From positions 1 to 42,978 of the forward strand of contig JALOQX010000037.1 in the NCBI GenBank assembly GCA_025459265.1: a DNA stretch of 42,978 nt, in the 5' to 3' direction. Below the pieces are notes generated by a model. That model was not told the origin of the DNA. It worked only from the letters and a program-made list of their open reading frames with translations, and ran no database searches. Within the stretch, counting starts at the first letter, position 1. Every line of letters starts with the position of its first letter. The stretch is from Pirellulaceae bacterium. Lineage in GTDB: Bacteria > Planctomycetota > Planctomycetia > Pirellulales > Pirellulaceae. Made by a program: the position numbers and the translations under genes. Of the stretch, positions 7,516 through 15,763 are shown in pieces.

Positions 7516-9219
7516 TCAGCGTCCGCCGCGCAGCAGTTCGAAATACTCCTTCGACTGCTCGCGCTCGTGCCGCGGCAACTGCTGTTGAACCAGCGGGTCG
7601 GGATCTTCGCTGAAGGCGCTGGCAATCTCTTGTTTGATCGACTCGTGGGACGTGCCCGGGAGATTCGGCCCGCTCGTATCCCCTGCCCGGACGGCTTCGC
7701 CAGGCCGGGGTTCGGCGTCGACGCGGGTTCGAACACCGCCGGTCGCGGTTTCCTGTTCGGGTCGGGCACCCATGCCGGGCCCCGAGTCGAGCCCGCGGCC
7801 GGGTTGATTGCTCTGGATACGGGGCCCGCGGACGGCCACGGCCATCTCGGGGTTCTGGCAGGCTTCGCAGCCCCTGCCGCCACACTGGTCGCAGTGCATG
7901 GCGTTCTTGGCATCGGAGATTTCCCGCAGGAGCGAGTCGGCAAGGTCGGCGTTCTTGATTTCCCGCTGGGACTGCTGCAGGTTGTCGGCCACGTTCGTGA
8001 CACTCTCGGCTGCCTGGCCGGTCTTCCCGTCGCGTGTCGCGTCGGCACCCTCTTGCAGCTGTTGGGCCAAGTTCTGCAGCTGACCCAACTGGGGGTTCTG
8101 CGCGTCGAGATCCGCCAGTTGCCGCTGGGTCTGCTCGAGTTTCTGCTGCAGCTGGCCGGCGGCCGCCTGGTCTCCTTGCTGTTGCAGCTGGCGCACCTGT
8201 TGGCTAAGTTCGCGCAGCTGCTGTTCGAGTTCCTGGCGGGCATCGAGGACCTGTTCCATGGCCTGGGCCAGTTCCTGCAGCTGGCTGGCGAGTTGTTCCC
8301 GTTGCTCCGCCGTGAGCTGATCGTTGCGCAGCTTCTCACTTAGTTCGCGCAGTTCATCGCCGGCCTGAGCCAGATCGCCAGCCTGCAGTGCGCCGGCGAC
8401 GCGATCGGCGGGCCCCTGCTGCAGGCCCTCGAGCTGTTGCAGCTGGTCGCGCAATTTCTCGCTGGCTTCCCAGTCCTTGCGCAGTTCGGCGAGTTCTTTC
8501 GACAGATTGTTGAGTTTGACGAGTGCTTCCTTGCGTCCAGCGTTCGATTCGTCCAGTTCGTCGACCGCCTTTTCGAATTTGGCCAACAGGCCTTCCGCCT
8601 CCTGCAGCGACTCCGGGTCGAGCGGCTGCTGTTCCTTCCGCCGCGCCAACCGTTTCCTGAGTTCTTGGAGCGATTCGCGGACTTGCTGTTGGCTGCTTGC
8701 GCTGTCGGCCGCGGCGCTGGCCTCGTTGCGGCTGGCCCGCACGGGCAGCAGCGCGGCCAGGAGCGCCAGCAGTGCCGCACCGATCGGCAGGGCGATGTGC
8801 CAGTTCCAACGAGGGCGAAACTGCTCGCGCACGTTCAGGCCCTGCGCGCGCCGTGCCGCATCGTCAATCAGTGCCTGCCCCAGTTCCGTGGACCGCGTGT
8901 CGGCCGCCAGCACCACGGCGCTCGACACACGCTCGTGCAGCCCGTACCGCAGATCGATCTCCAGCGCCGCTTCCAGGAGCGTGGGGCGGCGCAGCCAGGC
9001 CCACGCGACGCCCGCCACCAGACCGCCCAGTCCGCCGGCGACCCACCACCCGATGGCCCAGGTGCGCGCGTCAACAGCCAGCGGCCACCACTTGGACGCC
9101 AGGATGGCCGCCAGCGCGACGAGCAGACCGGCCAGGAGCGACCAGGTGCAGTTGGTCACCAGTTGGTTGCGAAACAGGCACCGTGCAGCGCGGCGGACCT
9201 GTTGCTGCAGGACATCCAT
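7516..9219 (-). CDS. Membrane-anchored coiled-coil protein with a CxxC-type zinc motif
   Basis: A 567-residue protein. Two membrane helices lie near 22-42 and 57-78, and a third near 140-160 (IALPIGAALLALLAALLPV). Residues about 175-415 are a long, almost uninterrupted coiled coil rich in Gln, Glu and Leu. Then comes CDQCGGRGCEACQ near 430, a compact CxxC...CxxC site resembling a DnaJ-type zinc turn. A Gly/Pro/Arg-rich segment and a short helical tail end the protein. Proteins of this shape are often labelled SMC-like only because of the coiled coil; no ATPase motif is present. The start at 9219 is chosen because AAGGTGA lies just upstream; a codon 15 bases earlier is also possible. Function is unknown. 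Confidence 0.7.
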   Translation of the reverse strand: MDVLQQQVRRAARCLFRNQLVTNCTWSLLAGLLVALAAILASKWWPLAVDARTWAIGWWVAGGLGGLVAGVAWAWLRRPTLLEAALEIDLRYGLHERVSSAVVLAADTRSTELGQALIDDAARRAQGLNVREQFRPRWNWHIALPIGAALLALLAALLPVRASRNEASAAADSASSQQQVRESLQELRKRLARRKEQQPLDPESLQEAEGLLAKFEKAVDELDESNAGRKEALVKLNNLSKELAELRKDWEASEKLRDQLQQLEGLQQGPADRVAGALQAGDLAQAGDELRELSEKLRNDQLTAEQREQLASQLQELAQAMEQVLDARQELEQQLRELSQQVRQLQQQGDQAAAGQLQQKLEQTQRQLADLDAQNPQLGQLQNLAQQLQEGADATRDGKTGQAAESVTNVADNLQQSQREIKNADLADSLLREISDAKNAMHCDQCGGRGCEACQNPEMAVAVRGPRIQSNQPGRGLDSGPGMGARPEQETATGGVRTRVDAEPRPGEAVRAGDTSGPNLPGTSHESIKQEIASAFSEDPDPLVQQQLPRHEREQSKEYFELLRGGR

Positions 9220-9291
9220 GGCGTCACCTTTCATCGGCCAGCGGCTTGTCGTACGCCCCCAAGGCGGCTCACCGCAGGCGTGCGACGGGGT

Positions 9292-9299
9292 ATTATACT
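9292..9299. promoter_or_regulatory. Overlapping divergent -10 elements
   Basis: The bases 9292-9297 read TATAAT on the minus strand, and 9294-9299 read TATACT on the plus strand. They lie between the divergent coiled-coil gene (start 9219) and DCC gene (start 9322). A TTGGTA at 9313-9318 (minus strand, 15-base spacing) could be a -35. A plus-strand -35 is not convincing. Confidence 0.45.
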
Positions 9300-9321
9300 A
9301 CCTGGGAGAAGGTACCAAGTC

Positions 9322-9759
9322 ATGACAACCGACGACCAGCCGTGCTCGCTACACGACCCCGACGTGCGACCCGGCGCGGACGTGGTCGTCTACGACGGCC
9401 AGTGCCGATTCTGTACGGCCCAGGTGCAGCGGCTGGCACGCTGGGATCGGGCCGGCCGACTCGCGTTTCTCTCGCTCCACGATCCGCGCGTGGCACAGCG
9501 CTATCCCGACTTGTCCCCCACCCAGCTGATGGAGCAACTGTATCTGGTGCGGGCATCCGGCCAGCGGCTGGGCGGCGCAGCGGCGTTTCGCTACCTGTCG
9601 CGGCGTCTGCCGCGTCTGTGGCCCCTGGCGCCCGCGCTGCACCTTCCCGGTTCCCTGCCGCTGTGGCAGTGGTGTTACCGGCAAGTGGCCAGACGACGCT
9701 ACCGACTCGCCGGTGCGCCCCCGTGCGACAGCGATACGTGCCACGTGCATTTCCGGTAA
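9322..9759 (+). CDS. DCC-family (DUF393) thiol-disulfide oxidoreductase-like protein
   Basis: A 145-residue protein of the DUF393/DCC family. The signature VVVYDGQCRFCTAQV near residue 22 has the D-G-x-C-x-x-C arrangement after which the family is named. The middle LAFLSLHDPRVAQRYPD, then LYLVRASGQRLGGAAAFRYLSRRLP, matches the conserved pattern of this family (acidic Asp-Gly or Ser-Gly turn, then a G-x-A-A-F helix). The family has a predicted thioredoxin-like fold, but its substrate is unknown. The ATG at 9322 is preceded by GGGAGAAGG. A perfect hairpin overlaps the stop codon. Another cysteine pair (CDSDTC) occurs near the C-terminus. The gene is alone on this strand. Confidence 0.85.
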   Translation: MTTDDQPCSLHDPDVRPGADVVVYDGQCRFCTAQVQRLARWDRAGRLAFLSLHDPRVAQRYPDLSPTQLMEQLYLVRASGQRLGGAAAFRYLSRRLPRLWPLAPALHLPGSLPLWQWCYRQVARRRYRLAGAPPCDSDTCHVHFR

Positions 9760-9776
9760 GACGAACCTCTTCGTCT
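9759..9776. terminator. Hairpin between convergent genes, overlapping both stop codons
   Basis: A perfect 7-bp stem (AGACGAA with TTCGTCT) with the loop CCTC lies exactly between the DCC gene and purQ and shares bases with both stop codons. It would form on both transcripts. There is no clear T-run, so it may terminate weakly or act as an mRNA end barrier. Confidence 0.5.
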
Positions 9777-10567
9777 CACAGGCCAAAGTAGCGGACTGCA
9801 TTCCGGAACACCGCCAAGCCATCACCCGGCTCCTGGCCCTCGCCCCGCGTCCACCGCGGATGCTGTAAGCGGTGGATGTGCCGCTCGGGGTGCGGCATGA
9901 GCCCGAACACACGCCCTGTGGCATCCGCCACGCCCGCCACATTCGCCTCGGAACCGTTCGGGTTGTCTGGGAAACTCAGCGGCACATCGGTGGGCACGCC
10001 CTGCGGAGTGCCGTAGCGCAGGACGAGCCGTCCCTGTGCACCAAGCTGGCGGAGGATGTCCGGACTGCGTGCCACGAATTTTCCTTCGGCATGGGCAATG
10101 GGCAGATACAGGCGCTCGATGCCCGCCAGGAACACGCACGCGTGGGCGGGTGCGGTGACCAGGTAGCTCCAGCGCGCCTCGAACCGGCCCGAATCGTTCC
10201 ACGTCAGCGTGGCGGACGGCCCGTCGACCGGGTCATCCGGGATCAACACCCCGGACTTGAGCAGCACCTGAAATCCATTGCAGATGCCCAGGATGAGTTT
10301 GCCGGCCTCTTTGAAGCGGGTGAAAGCCTCGGCCAGGTGGTGGCGGATCTGGTTGGCCAGGATGCGGCCCGCCGCGACGTCGTCACCGTAGCTGAATCCG
10401 CCCGGCAGGCACAGCACCTGATAGCGGTCCGGCAGCTGCGGATCTTCCAGCAGACGATTGATGTGGACGAGGTCCGCCTGCCCGCCGGCCTGCTCGAACG
10501 CGAAAGCCGTCTCGCGATCGCAGTTGGTTCCGGGAGCACGCAGGATCAGAATTCGCGGCGTGGGCAT
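9776..10567 (-). CDS. purQ: Phosphoribosylformylglycinamidine synthase subunit PurQ (glutaminase)
   Basis: A 263-residue class I glutamine amidotransferase that supplies ammonia for the fourth step of purine synthesis. The start is MPTPRILILRAPGTNCDRET, a typical PurQ N-terminus. GGFSYGDDVAAGRILA lies near 56, the nucleophilic Cys is in GICNGFQVLLK near 95, HAEGKF near 163, and the catalytic His-Glu pair is in LMPHPERH near 231. Length agrees with PurQ (about 225-270). It lies 131 bases downstream of purL on the same strand, so glutaminase and synthase are separate polypeptides here. The intervening 131 bases hold no obvious gene or terminator. Confidence 0.96.
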   Translation of the reverse strand: MPTPRILILRAPGTNCDRETAFAFEQAGGQADLVHINRLLEDPQLPDRYQVLCLPGGFSYGDDVAAGRILANQIRHHLAEAFTRFKEAGKLILGICNGFQVLLKSGVLIPDDPVDGPSATLTWNDSGRFEARWSYLVTAPAHACVFLAGIERLYLPIAHAEGKFVARSPDILRQLGAQGRLVLRYGTPQGVPTDVPLSFPDNPNGSEANVAGVADATGRVFGLMPHPERHIHRLQHPRWTRGEGQEPGDGLAVFRNAVRYFGL

Positions 10568-10698
10568 GGCAGGGTGATTTCCAGCAACCAGGTGTTACTT
10601 GTGTGGTCTTGGTAGCGTATGGGGGATTGACGTCTCACGGTGTGCCGGCGGTCGGTTCCCGTCGTGTGCCCGCGGCACGCACTCGTCCCGCCGGATGG

Positions 10699-13653
10699 TC
10701 ACCGCCACTTGAGCGGCTGTTGCCAGGCGTCCTTGAGCTGGGCGATGGGGAGATCGATCCAACGTCGGCGGTTTCCGTGTTCGGCCTGCGCCTCGATCGT
10801 GACGCGATCACTTGCCGCGACGGTGCCGATACGGTGGCACGGAACCTCTCGCTGCTGCAACAGGGTTTCCCAGGCCGGCACGTGGTCGGGCTCGACTTCG
10901 CACACAAACCGCGTATTTGACTCGGCAAACAACCGGACGATCGTCCGCAGTGGCTCACTCAACGCCGTGCACTGGCCAGGGATTCCGTCCAGGTCAACGG
11001 CCGCGCCGAAACCGCCGGCCAGCGCCATCTCGGCGATCGCCACGGCCAGGCCGCCTTCACTCATGTCGTGGCAGCTGCGCAGCAGGCCCTGCCGGATCGC
11101 CGCGTGCACGGCGGGAAACGTGCGCTGCGCGCGCGGCACGTGGACCTGCGGCACGTGGCCCCCGCGCAGTCCGTGCCGGCGTGCGTAGTGCGAGCCGCCC
11201 AGTTCGTTGTCGGTTTCGCCCACCTGATACAACACGTTGCCAGGCCGCTTCAGGTCCATGGTGACGCACGCCCGCGTGTCCGGCACCTGCCCGAGGGCAC
11301 TGATCAACAGCGACGGCGGGATGGCGATCGTCCGGCGCTGTCCCGCCGCGTCCACGTAGGTGAATTCGTTGTTCAGGCTGTCCTTGCCGCTGATAAACGG
11401 CGTGCGCAGGGCGACGGCCAGGTCATGGCAAGCCAGTGCTGCACGCACCAGGGACCCCAGCGTTTCCGGACGATCGGTGTAACCCCAGCAGAAATTATCG
11501 AGCAGGGCAATCCGCGCCGGATCGGCACCGACCGCCACGCAGTTGCGGATCGCCTCGTCGATCCCGCTGGCCGCCATATGGTACGGATCCAATTCTCCGT
11601 AACACGGATTCATGCCGCAGGCGATCGCCAGTCCCTGGAGGGAATCCAGCACGGGGCGGAGCACGGCGGCATCACTCGGCCCGTCATTGGCGGCCCCGAC
11701 CAGCGGCTTGACGACGCTGCCGCCCTGGACTTCGTGATCGTATTGCCGGATCACCCATTCCTTGCTGGCCACGTTCAGGGAGCCGAGGATGCCCAGCAGG
11801 TCGGCTCCGCCGTCGCCGGACTGGCGCGGCAGTTCCAGCGGCGTTTCGGGCGGCGGCGTATAGCAGGCGTCCCGCACCACCGCCGGACGACCTCCGTGCA
11901 GAAACTGCATGTCCAGGTCCCCAACCGTCTGACCGTGGTAGGTCAGCCGGAGTCGCCCAGTGGGGACAAAACGTCCGATGATGACCGCTTCGACGCCCTC
12001 CGCCTCGCACAGAGCGCGGAACGCATCCCATGTCTCGGGCGGGACCGACAGCACCATGCGTTCCTGCGCCTCGGAAATCCAGATTTCCGTGTAGGTCAAT
12101 CCCTCGTACTTCAGCGGCGCCGCCTCCAGCGTGACTTCGGCGCCGAGGTGCTCGCCCATCTCGCCCACCGCGCTGGAAAACCCTCCGGCGCCGCAATCGG
12201 TGATCGCGTGATACAGGCCTTGATCGCGGGCCGCGAGCACCACATCCAGCAGCATCTTTTCGGTGATGGCGTTGCCGATCTGGACGGCGCCGCCCGAGAG
12301 GGACTCGCTGTCACTCGTGAGTTCCGCCGAACTGAACGTCGCACCGTGAATCCCGTCGCGCCCCGTGCGGCCGCCGATCACGACGATCAGATCGCCCGCC
12401 TGCGGGGCCTTGCGGGCCTTGTCGCACGGCAGCAACCCGACGGTTCCGCAGTAGACCAGCGGGTTGCCCAGATACCGCGGATCGAAGTAGATCGCGCCGT
12501 TGACGGTGGGAATGCCCATCCGATTTCCGTAGTCACGCACGCCGGCCACCACGCCCTGCATGACGCGCCGCGGATGCAGCACGCCGGGCGGCAGTTGTTC
12601 CGGCGGCGTGTCCGGCGGCGCAAAACAGAACACGTCGGTGTTGCAGACGGGCCGCGCGCCGAGTCCGGTCCCTAACGGGTCGCGGATCACACCGCCAATC
12701 CCCGTGTTGGCGCCGCCGTACGGCTCCAGCGCCGACGGGTGATTGTGCGTCTCAACTTTGAACACCACATGATAGCGTTCGTCGAACCGCACAACGCCCG
12801 CGTTGTCTTCGAACACGCTCACGCACCAGTCGTGTTCGGCCAGCTCGCGCCGAATCGTCCGCGTGGCGGCGAAGATCGTCTCCTTGAGCAGATTCTCGAA
12901 GTGCCGCTCGCCCCCTTCGTCGCGGTAGGCGATCCGGCCGCCCAGCGTTTTGTGGCTGCAGTGTTCGCTCCAGGTCTGCGCCAACGTCTCCAACTCCACG
13001 TCCGTCGGGTCGCGCTGCAACGACCGATAGTACGCCTGAATCGTCTCCATCTCGATCCGCGACAGGTACAGCTGCCGCGTGCGACTCAGCTCCTCCAGCG
13101 CCGCGCCGTCCAGGTCGCGCAGCGGAATGTGGATCAGTTGGAAGCGAGTCGCCTGTCCCATGTCGAGCCGCTGGAGGGTCAGCGGCCCGATCACCACGTG
13201 TTCCACCGAGTCGTTGGCCAGCACCTTCGAGCAGAGCGCCTGCAGGGTTGCCGGCGCCAGGTCCGGCAGCCAGACCTTTTTCAAGGTACGCACCGTGCGC
13301 ACCGCAATGCCGAAGTCGGCAATGGCCTTTTCCGCGCTCAGCGCGACCGGGTCCATCACGCCCGGCTTGGGCAACACGTGCACGCACACCGGAACGCCCG
13401 GCGGCGGCGTGTGGAGCACCGGTTCCCCCACCCGCCCCACCACGGTCCGCTCCACCACCCGATCGGCCAGCAGTTCGTCGGCCAGCCGGTGGATGTCTGC
13501 CGTCGTGGCGTCCCCTTCCAGCAGATACCCGCGGGCCGTATGCGGCGCCAGTTGCCGTGCCAGACCGAGGTCACCCGCCGCGGCGGCGATGGCGTCGGCC
13601 ATTACATCGCGCTGCCCGGCAGCCGCGTAGATGTCAACTTCCCACAGCGTCAC
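10699..13653 (-). CDS. purL: Phosphoribosylformylglycinamidine synthase PurL with PurS-like N-terminus
   Basis: A 984-residue ATP-dependent FGAM synthase. Residues about 85-160 look like a PurS domain (VCVHVLPKPGVMDPVAL, then AEKAIADFGI), and residues 1-80 (LWEVDIYAAAGQ onward) resemble a second, diverged PurS-like half. The catalytic part starts near 200 with TWSEHCSHKTLGGRI (near 226), VETHNHPSALEPYGGANTG (near 300) and the second half with GVEAVIIGRF, NVASKEWVIRQYDHEVQGG and SGKDSLNNEF. No glutaminase domain is present; purQ is the next gene. Length lies between the short PurL (about 740) and the large fused PurL (about 1300). The GTG start at 13653 has AGGAAA upstream and overlaps the end of tyrA by 20 bases. 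Frames further upstream belong to tyrA. Confidence 0.93.
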   Translation of the reverse strand: MTLWEVDIYAAAGQRDVMADAIAAAAGDLGLARQLAPHTARGYLLEGDATTADIHRLADELLADRVVERTVVGRVGEPVLHTPPPGVPVCVHVLPKPGVMDPVALSAEKAIADFGIAVRTVRTLKKVWLPDLAPATLQALCSKVLANDSVEHVVIGPLTLQRLDMGQATRFQLIHIPLRDLDGAALEELSRTRQLYLSRIEMETIQAYYRSLQRDPTDVELETLAQTWSEHCSHKTLGGRIAYRDEGGERHFENLLKETIFAATRTIRRELAEHDWCVSVFEDNAGVVRFDERYHVVFKVETHNHPSALEPYGGANTGIGGVIRDPLGTGLGARPVCNTDVFCFAPPDTPPEQLPPGVLHPRRVMQGVVAGVRDYGNRMGIPTVNGAIYFDPRYLGNPLVYCGTVGLLPCDKARKAPQAGDLIVVIGGRTGRDGIHGATFSSAELTSDSESLSGGAVQIGNAITEKMLLDVVLAARDQGLYHAITDCGAGGFSSAVGEMGEHLGAEVTLEAAPLKYEGLTYTEIWISEAQERMVLSVPPETWDAFRALCEAEGVEAVIIGRFVPTGRLRLTYHGQTVGDLDMQFLHGGRPAVVRDACYTPPPETPLELPRQSGDGGADLLGILGSLNVASKEWVIRQYDHEVQGGSVVKPLVGAANDGPSDAAVLRPVLDSLQGLAIACGMNPCYGELDPYHMAASGIDEAIRNCVAVGADPARIALLDNFCWGYTDRPETLGSLVRAALACHDLAVALRTPFISGKDSLNNEFTYVDAAGQRRTIAIPPSLLISALGQVPDTRACVTMDLKRPGNVLYQVGETDNELGGSHYARRHGLRGGHVPQVHVPRAQRTFPAVHAAIRQGLLRSCHDMSEGGLAVAIAEMALAGGFGAAVDLDGIPGQCTALSEPLRTIVRLFAESNTRFVCEVEPDHVPAWETLLQQREVPCHRIGTVAASDRVTIEAQAEHGNRRRWIDLPIAQLKDAWQQPLKWR

Positions 13654-14479
13654 GGATCTGTTTTCCTGCTTCCAAGAGTTGCACCAGCCGGGCCGCGTCC
13701 TCGCGGCGCAGCGCGTCACGGTAGGCCGCGAGCACTTTCTCAAAGTCGCGCAGCGACTTCAAGACCTCGCGGCGGTTCGTCATCAGGATCGGCAGCCAGA
13801 GCGCCGGATCCCCGGCGGCGACCCGCGTCGTGTCCTGCCAGCCACTGGCCACCAGCGGCAGCGCCGCCGGCGGCGTGACGGCCGCCAGCGCGGCGGCAAT
13901 CACGTGCGTGGCATGACTGGTCGCGGCCAGCACCCGGTCGTGGGCGGCCGGCGTCATGCGCAGCACGCGGGCACCCAAGGCCGACCAGAACTGCTCGATC
14001 GCCTCGACCTCCTCCGCGCGGCTGGTCGGACCCGGGGTCACGACGGTCACGCGATCCTGGAGCAGATCGGCCCGCGCCTGCTCCGGGCCAGTCTTTTCGC
14101 TACCCGCCAGCGGGTGGCTGCCGACAAACGCCGGCCCGCCGGAGAGCCGCTGGGCGAGCTGCCGCACAATCCACTCCTTCGTGCTCCCCACGTCCGTGAT
14201 CAGCGCACCCGGCGGACAGTGGGGTGCCAGGGCGCAGACGCGATCGACCACGTCACTGACCGGCGTACAGACGACCACCAGCTGCGCCGCCCGCACGCCA
14301 CGCGCCAGGTCGAGCGTCGTGCGGGTGACCGTCCCACAGCGGCGCGCGCGGCGCAGGCTCGCCGCCCGCCGACCAATACCGACCACCTCGCGTGCCAACC
14401 TGCGCTGCTGCAAGGCCAGCCCGATCGACCCGCCGAGGAGCCCCACACCGACAATGGCAACAGTATCCCACCTGGTCAT
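13634..14479 (-). CDS. tyrA: Prephenate dehydrogenase-like protein
   Basis: A 281-residue NAD(P)-dependent dehydrogenase of the TyrA family, which makes 4-hydroxyphenylpyruvate (or arogenate-derived tyrosine). The dinucleotide-binding VAIVGVGLLGGSIGLAL is at residues 6-22, VVVCTPVSDVVD near 75, ITDVGSTK near 99, and the TyrA signature GSHPLAGSEKTGPEQA near 119. HATHVIAAALA near 187 and a helical C-terminal dimerisation part complete it. No ACT domain or chorismate mutase domain is present, so feedback control at an ACT domain is absent. The ATG at 14479 is used because the Rossmann motif begins just after it; the frame is open to 14536 and no strong ribosome site is seen at either place. Its last 20 bases overlap the start of purL. 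Confidence 0.92.
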   Translation of the reverse strand: MTRWDTVAIVGVGLLGGSIGLALQQRRLAREVVGIGRRAASLRRARRCGTVTRTTLDLARGVRAAQLVVVCTPVSDVVDRVCALAPHCPPGALITDVGSTKEWIVRQLAQRLSGGPAFVGSHPLAGSEKTGPEQARADLLQDRVTVVTPGPTSRAEEVEAIEQFWSALGARVLRMTPAAHDRVLAATSHATHVIAAALAAVTPPAALPLVASGWQDTTRVAAGDPALWLPILMTNRREVLKSLRDFEKVLAAYRDALRREDAARLVQLLEAGKQIRDAVGS

Positions 14480-14701
14480 AGGGACGAGGTATCTAGCCCG
14501 CAAGTGAGGTCGACGCGACACATGGGACGGGTGCACCGCTGATTGTAGCAGGTCAGCGCCAAATGCGAGGGGGGCGGGGCGGAATGTGGCTACCCGCCGC
14601 TCGCATCAACGTTTAAGCTGCTCGTTGGCGGCCGACACAATTCGGACCGCCGGAACAGGGTGCGGTGCACCTTGCACGCACCGCACACGGCGGCTGGCAA
14701 C

Positions 14702-15745
14702 ATGGCCCAGATTTCCACACGGCAAGTTTCCCAGATGTGCCAGCGGTTGGGCACGGCGCTGACCGCTGGCCTCGATATCCGCGCCGCCGTGGACCGCGAG
14801 TCCCGTTACGGAAGCCCCGTTTACCGGCGGCACCTGACGCAGGTGGCCGAGCAGGTCGGTCGGGGCGCGACGCTGGCCGAGGCCCTGCGCGCGTGCGGAT
14901 CGTACTTCCCCCGCCTGACCTGCGACCTGGCCGAAGTCGGCGAGGAAACAGGAAACCTCGAAGGGGTGCTGCTCCGCGTCGCCGACCATTACCGCCATCT
15001 GCTCCGCCTGCGACGTACGTTTCTCCTCGGGATCCTCTGGCCAGGTATCCAGCTGACCCTGGCGGTGCTGATCATCGGCGGGCTGATCCTGGTGCTCGAC
15101 ATGCTGGGGGCCCAAGTGGCCGTCTTCGGCCTGTCGGGTAAACGTGGGTTGCTGATCTACGTGCTGGGTGTCGCCGGGGTTGCGTGCACCCTCGCCCTCG
15201 TTGCGCGGGGACTGCTGCGGGGCTGGTTCGGTCCGTTGCCCGGCGCGCTCTTGTATCGCGTGCCGGTGGTCGGCCCATCGCTGCAGACCATGGCGTTGGC
15301 TCGCCTCTGTTGGACGCTGTCGCTGGCGTTGAACGCCGGCATCGACGCGGTCCGTGCGCTGCGCATGGCGCTCTACAGCACTCAGAGCCGCCATTACACG
15401 CGGCGCTTGGACGAGGCTGAAGCGGTCATCGTACGCGGCGGACAGTTCCACGAGGCCCTGCGCCGCTGCGACGCGTTTCCCGACGAGTTCCTGATGGCGA
15501 TGGAGAATGCGGAAACCACCGGCACGGAAAGCGAATCGCTCACGCATCTGTCGGCGGAGTACCAACGGCAGGCCGAAGCCGCCACGTTGGCCCTGGCAGT
15601 CGCGGCGTCGGTCGGGATCTGGATTCTCGTCGCCGCGCTGCTGATCTACATGATCTTCCGGCTGTTTTTCACGTTCTACCTGCAGCCGATGAACGAGGCC
15701 CTGGAGATGCTGGGCGCGGTGCCGTGGCGGGACAGCGCCCCCTGA
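14702..15745 (+). CDS. Type II secretion system F family inner-membrane protein
   Basis: A 347-residue GspF/PilC-like protein with the expected two repeated T2SSF domains. The first runs from about 5 to 125 (TRQVSQMCQRLGTALTAGLDI, then EVGEETGNLEGVLLRVADHY), followed by two membrane helices (about 103-130 and 145-170). The second starts near 195 (ALARLCWTLSLALNAGIDAV, MENAETTGTESESLTHL) and ends with a third helix (ASVGIWILVAALLIYMIFRLF). GspF is the polytopic core of pilus and secretion assembly platforms. No GspE, GspG or GspD gene is adjacent, so it is an orphan or works with distant genes. A GTG at 14660 could extend it by 14 residues, but the ATG at 14702 starts at the conserved domain. 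Confidence 0.9.
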   Translation: MAQISTRQVSQMCQRLGTALTAGLDIRAAVDRESRYGSPVYRRHLTQVAEQVGRGATLAEALRACGSYFPRLTCDLAEVGEETGNLEGVLLRVADHYRHLLRLRRTFLLGILWPGIQLTLAVLIIGGLILVLDMLGAQVAVFGLSGKRGLLIYVLGVAGVACTLALVARGLLRGWFGPLPGALLYRVPVVGPSLQTMALARLCWTLSLALNAGIDAVRALRMALYSTQSRHYTRRLDEAEAVIVRGGQFHEALRRCDAFPDEFLMAMENAETTGTESESLTHLSAEYQRQAEAATLALAVAASVGIWILVAALLIYMIFRLFFTFYLQPMNEALEMLGAVPWRDSAP

Positions 15746-15763
15746 CACCCGCGCCAGCCCGGA

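Noticed and set aside
7516-9219. SMC chromosome-segregation ATPase
   Set aside because: Only the coiled coil resembles SMC; there is no Walker A, Walker B or signature motif, and membrane helices are at the N-terminus.
13654-13743. Longer N-terminus of PurL beginning at 13743
   Set aside because: It would overlap tyrA by over 100 bases and its extra residues are unlike PurL; the GTG at 13653 has a good ribosome site.
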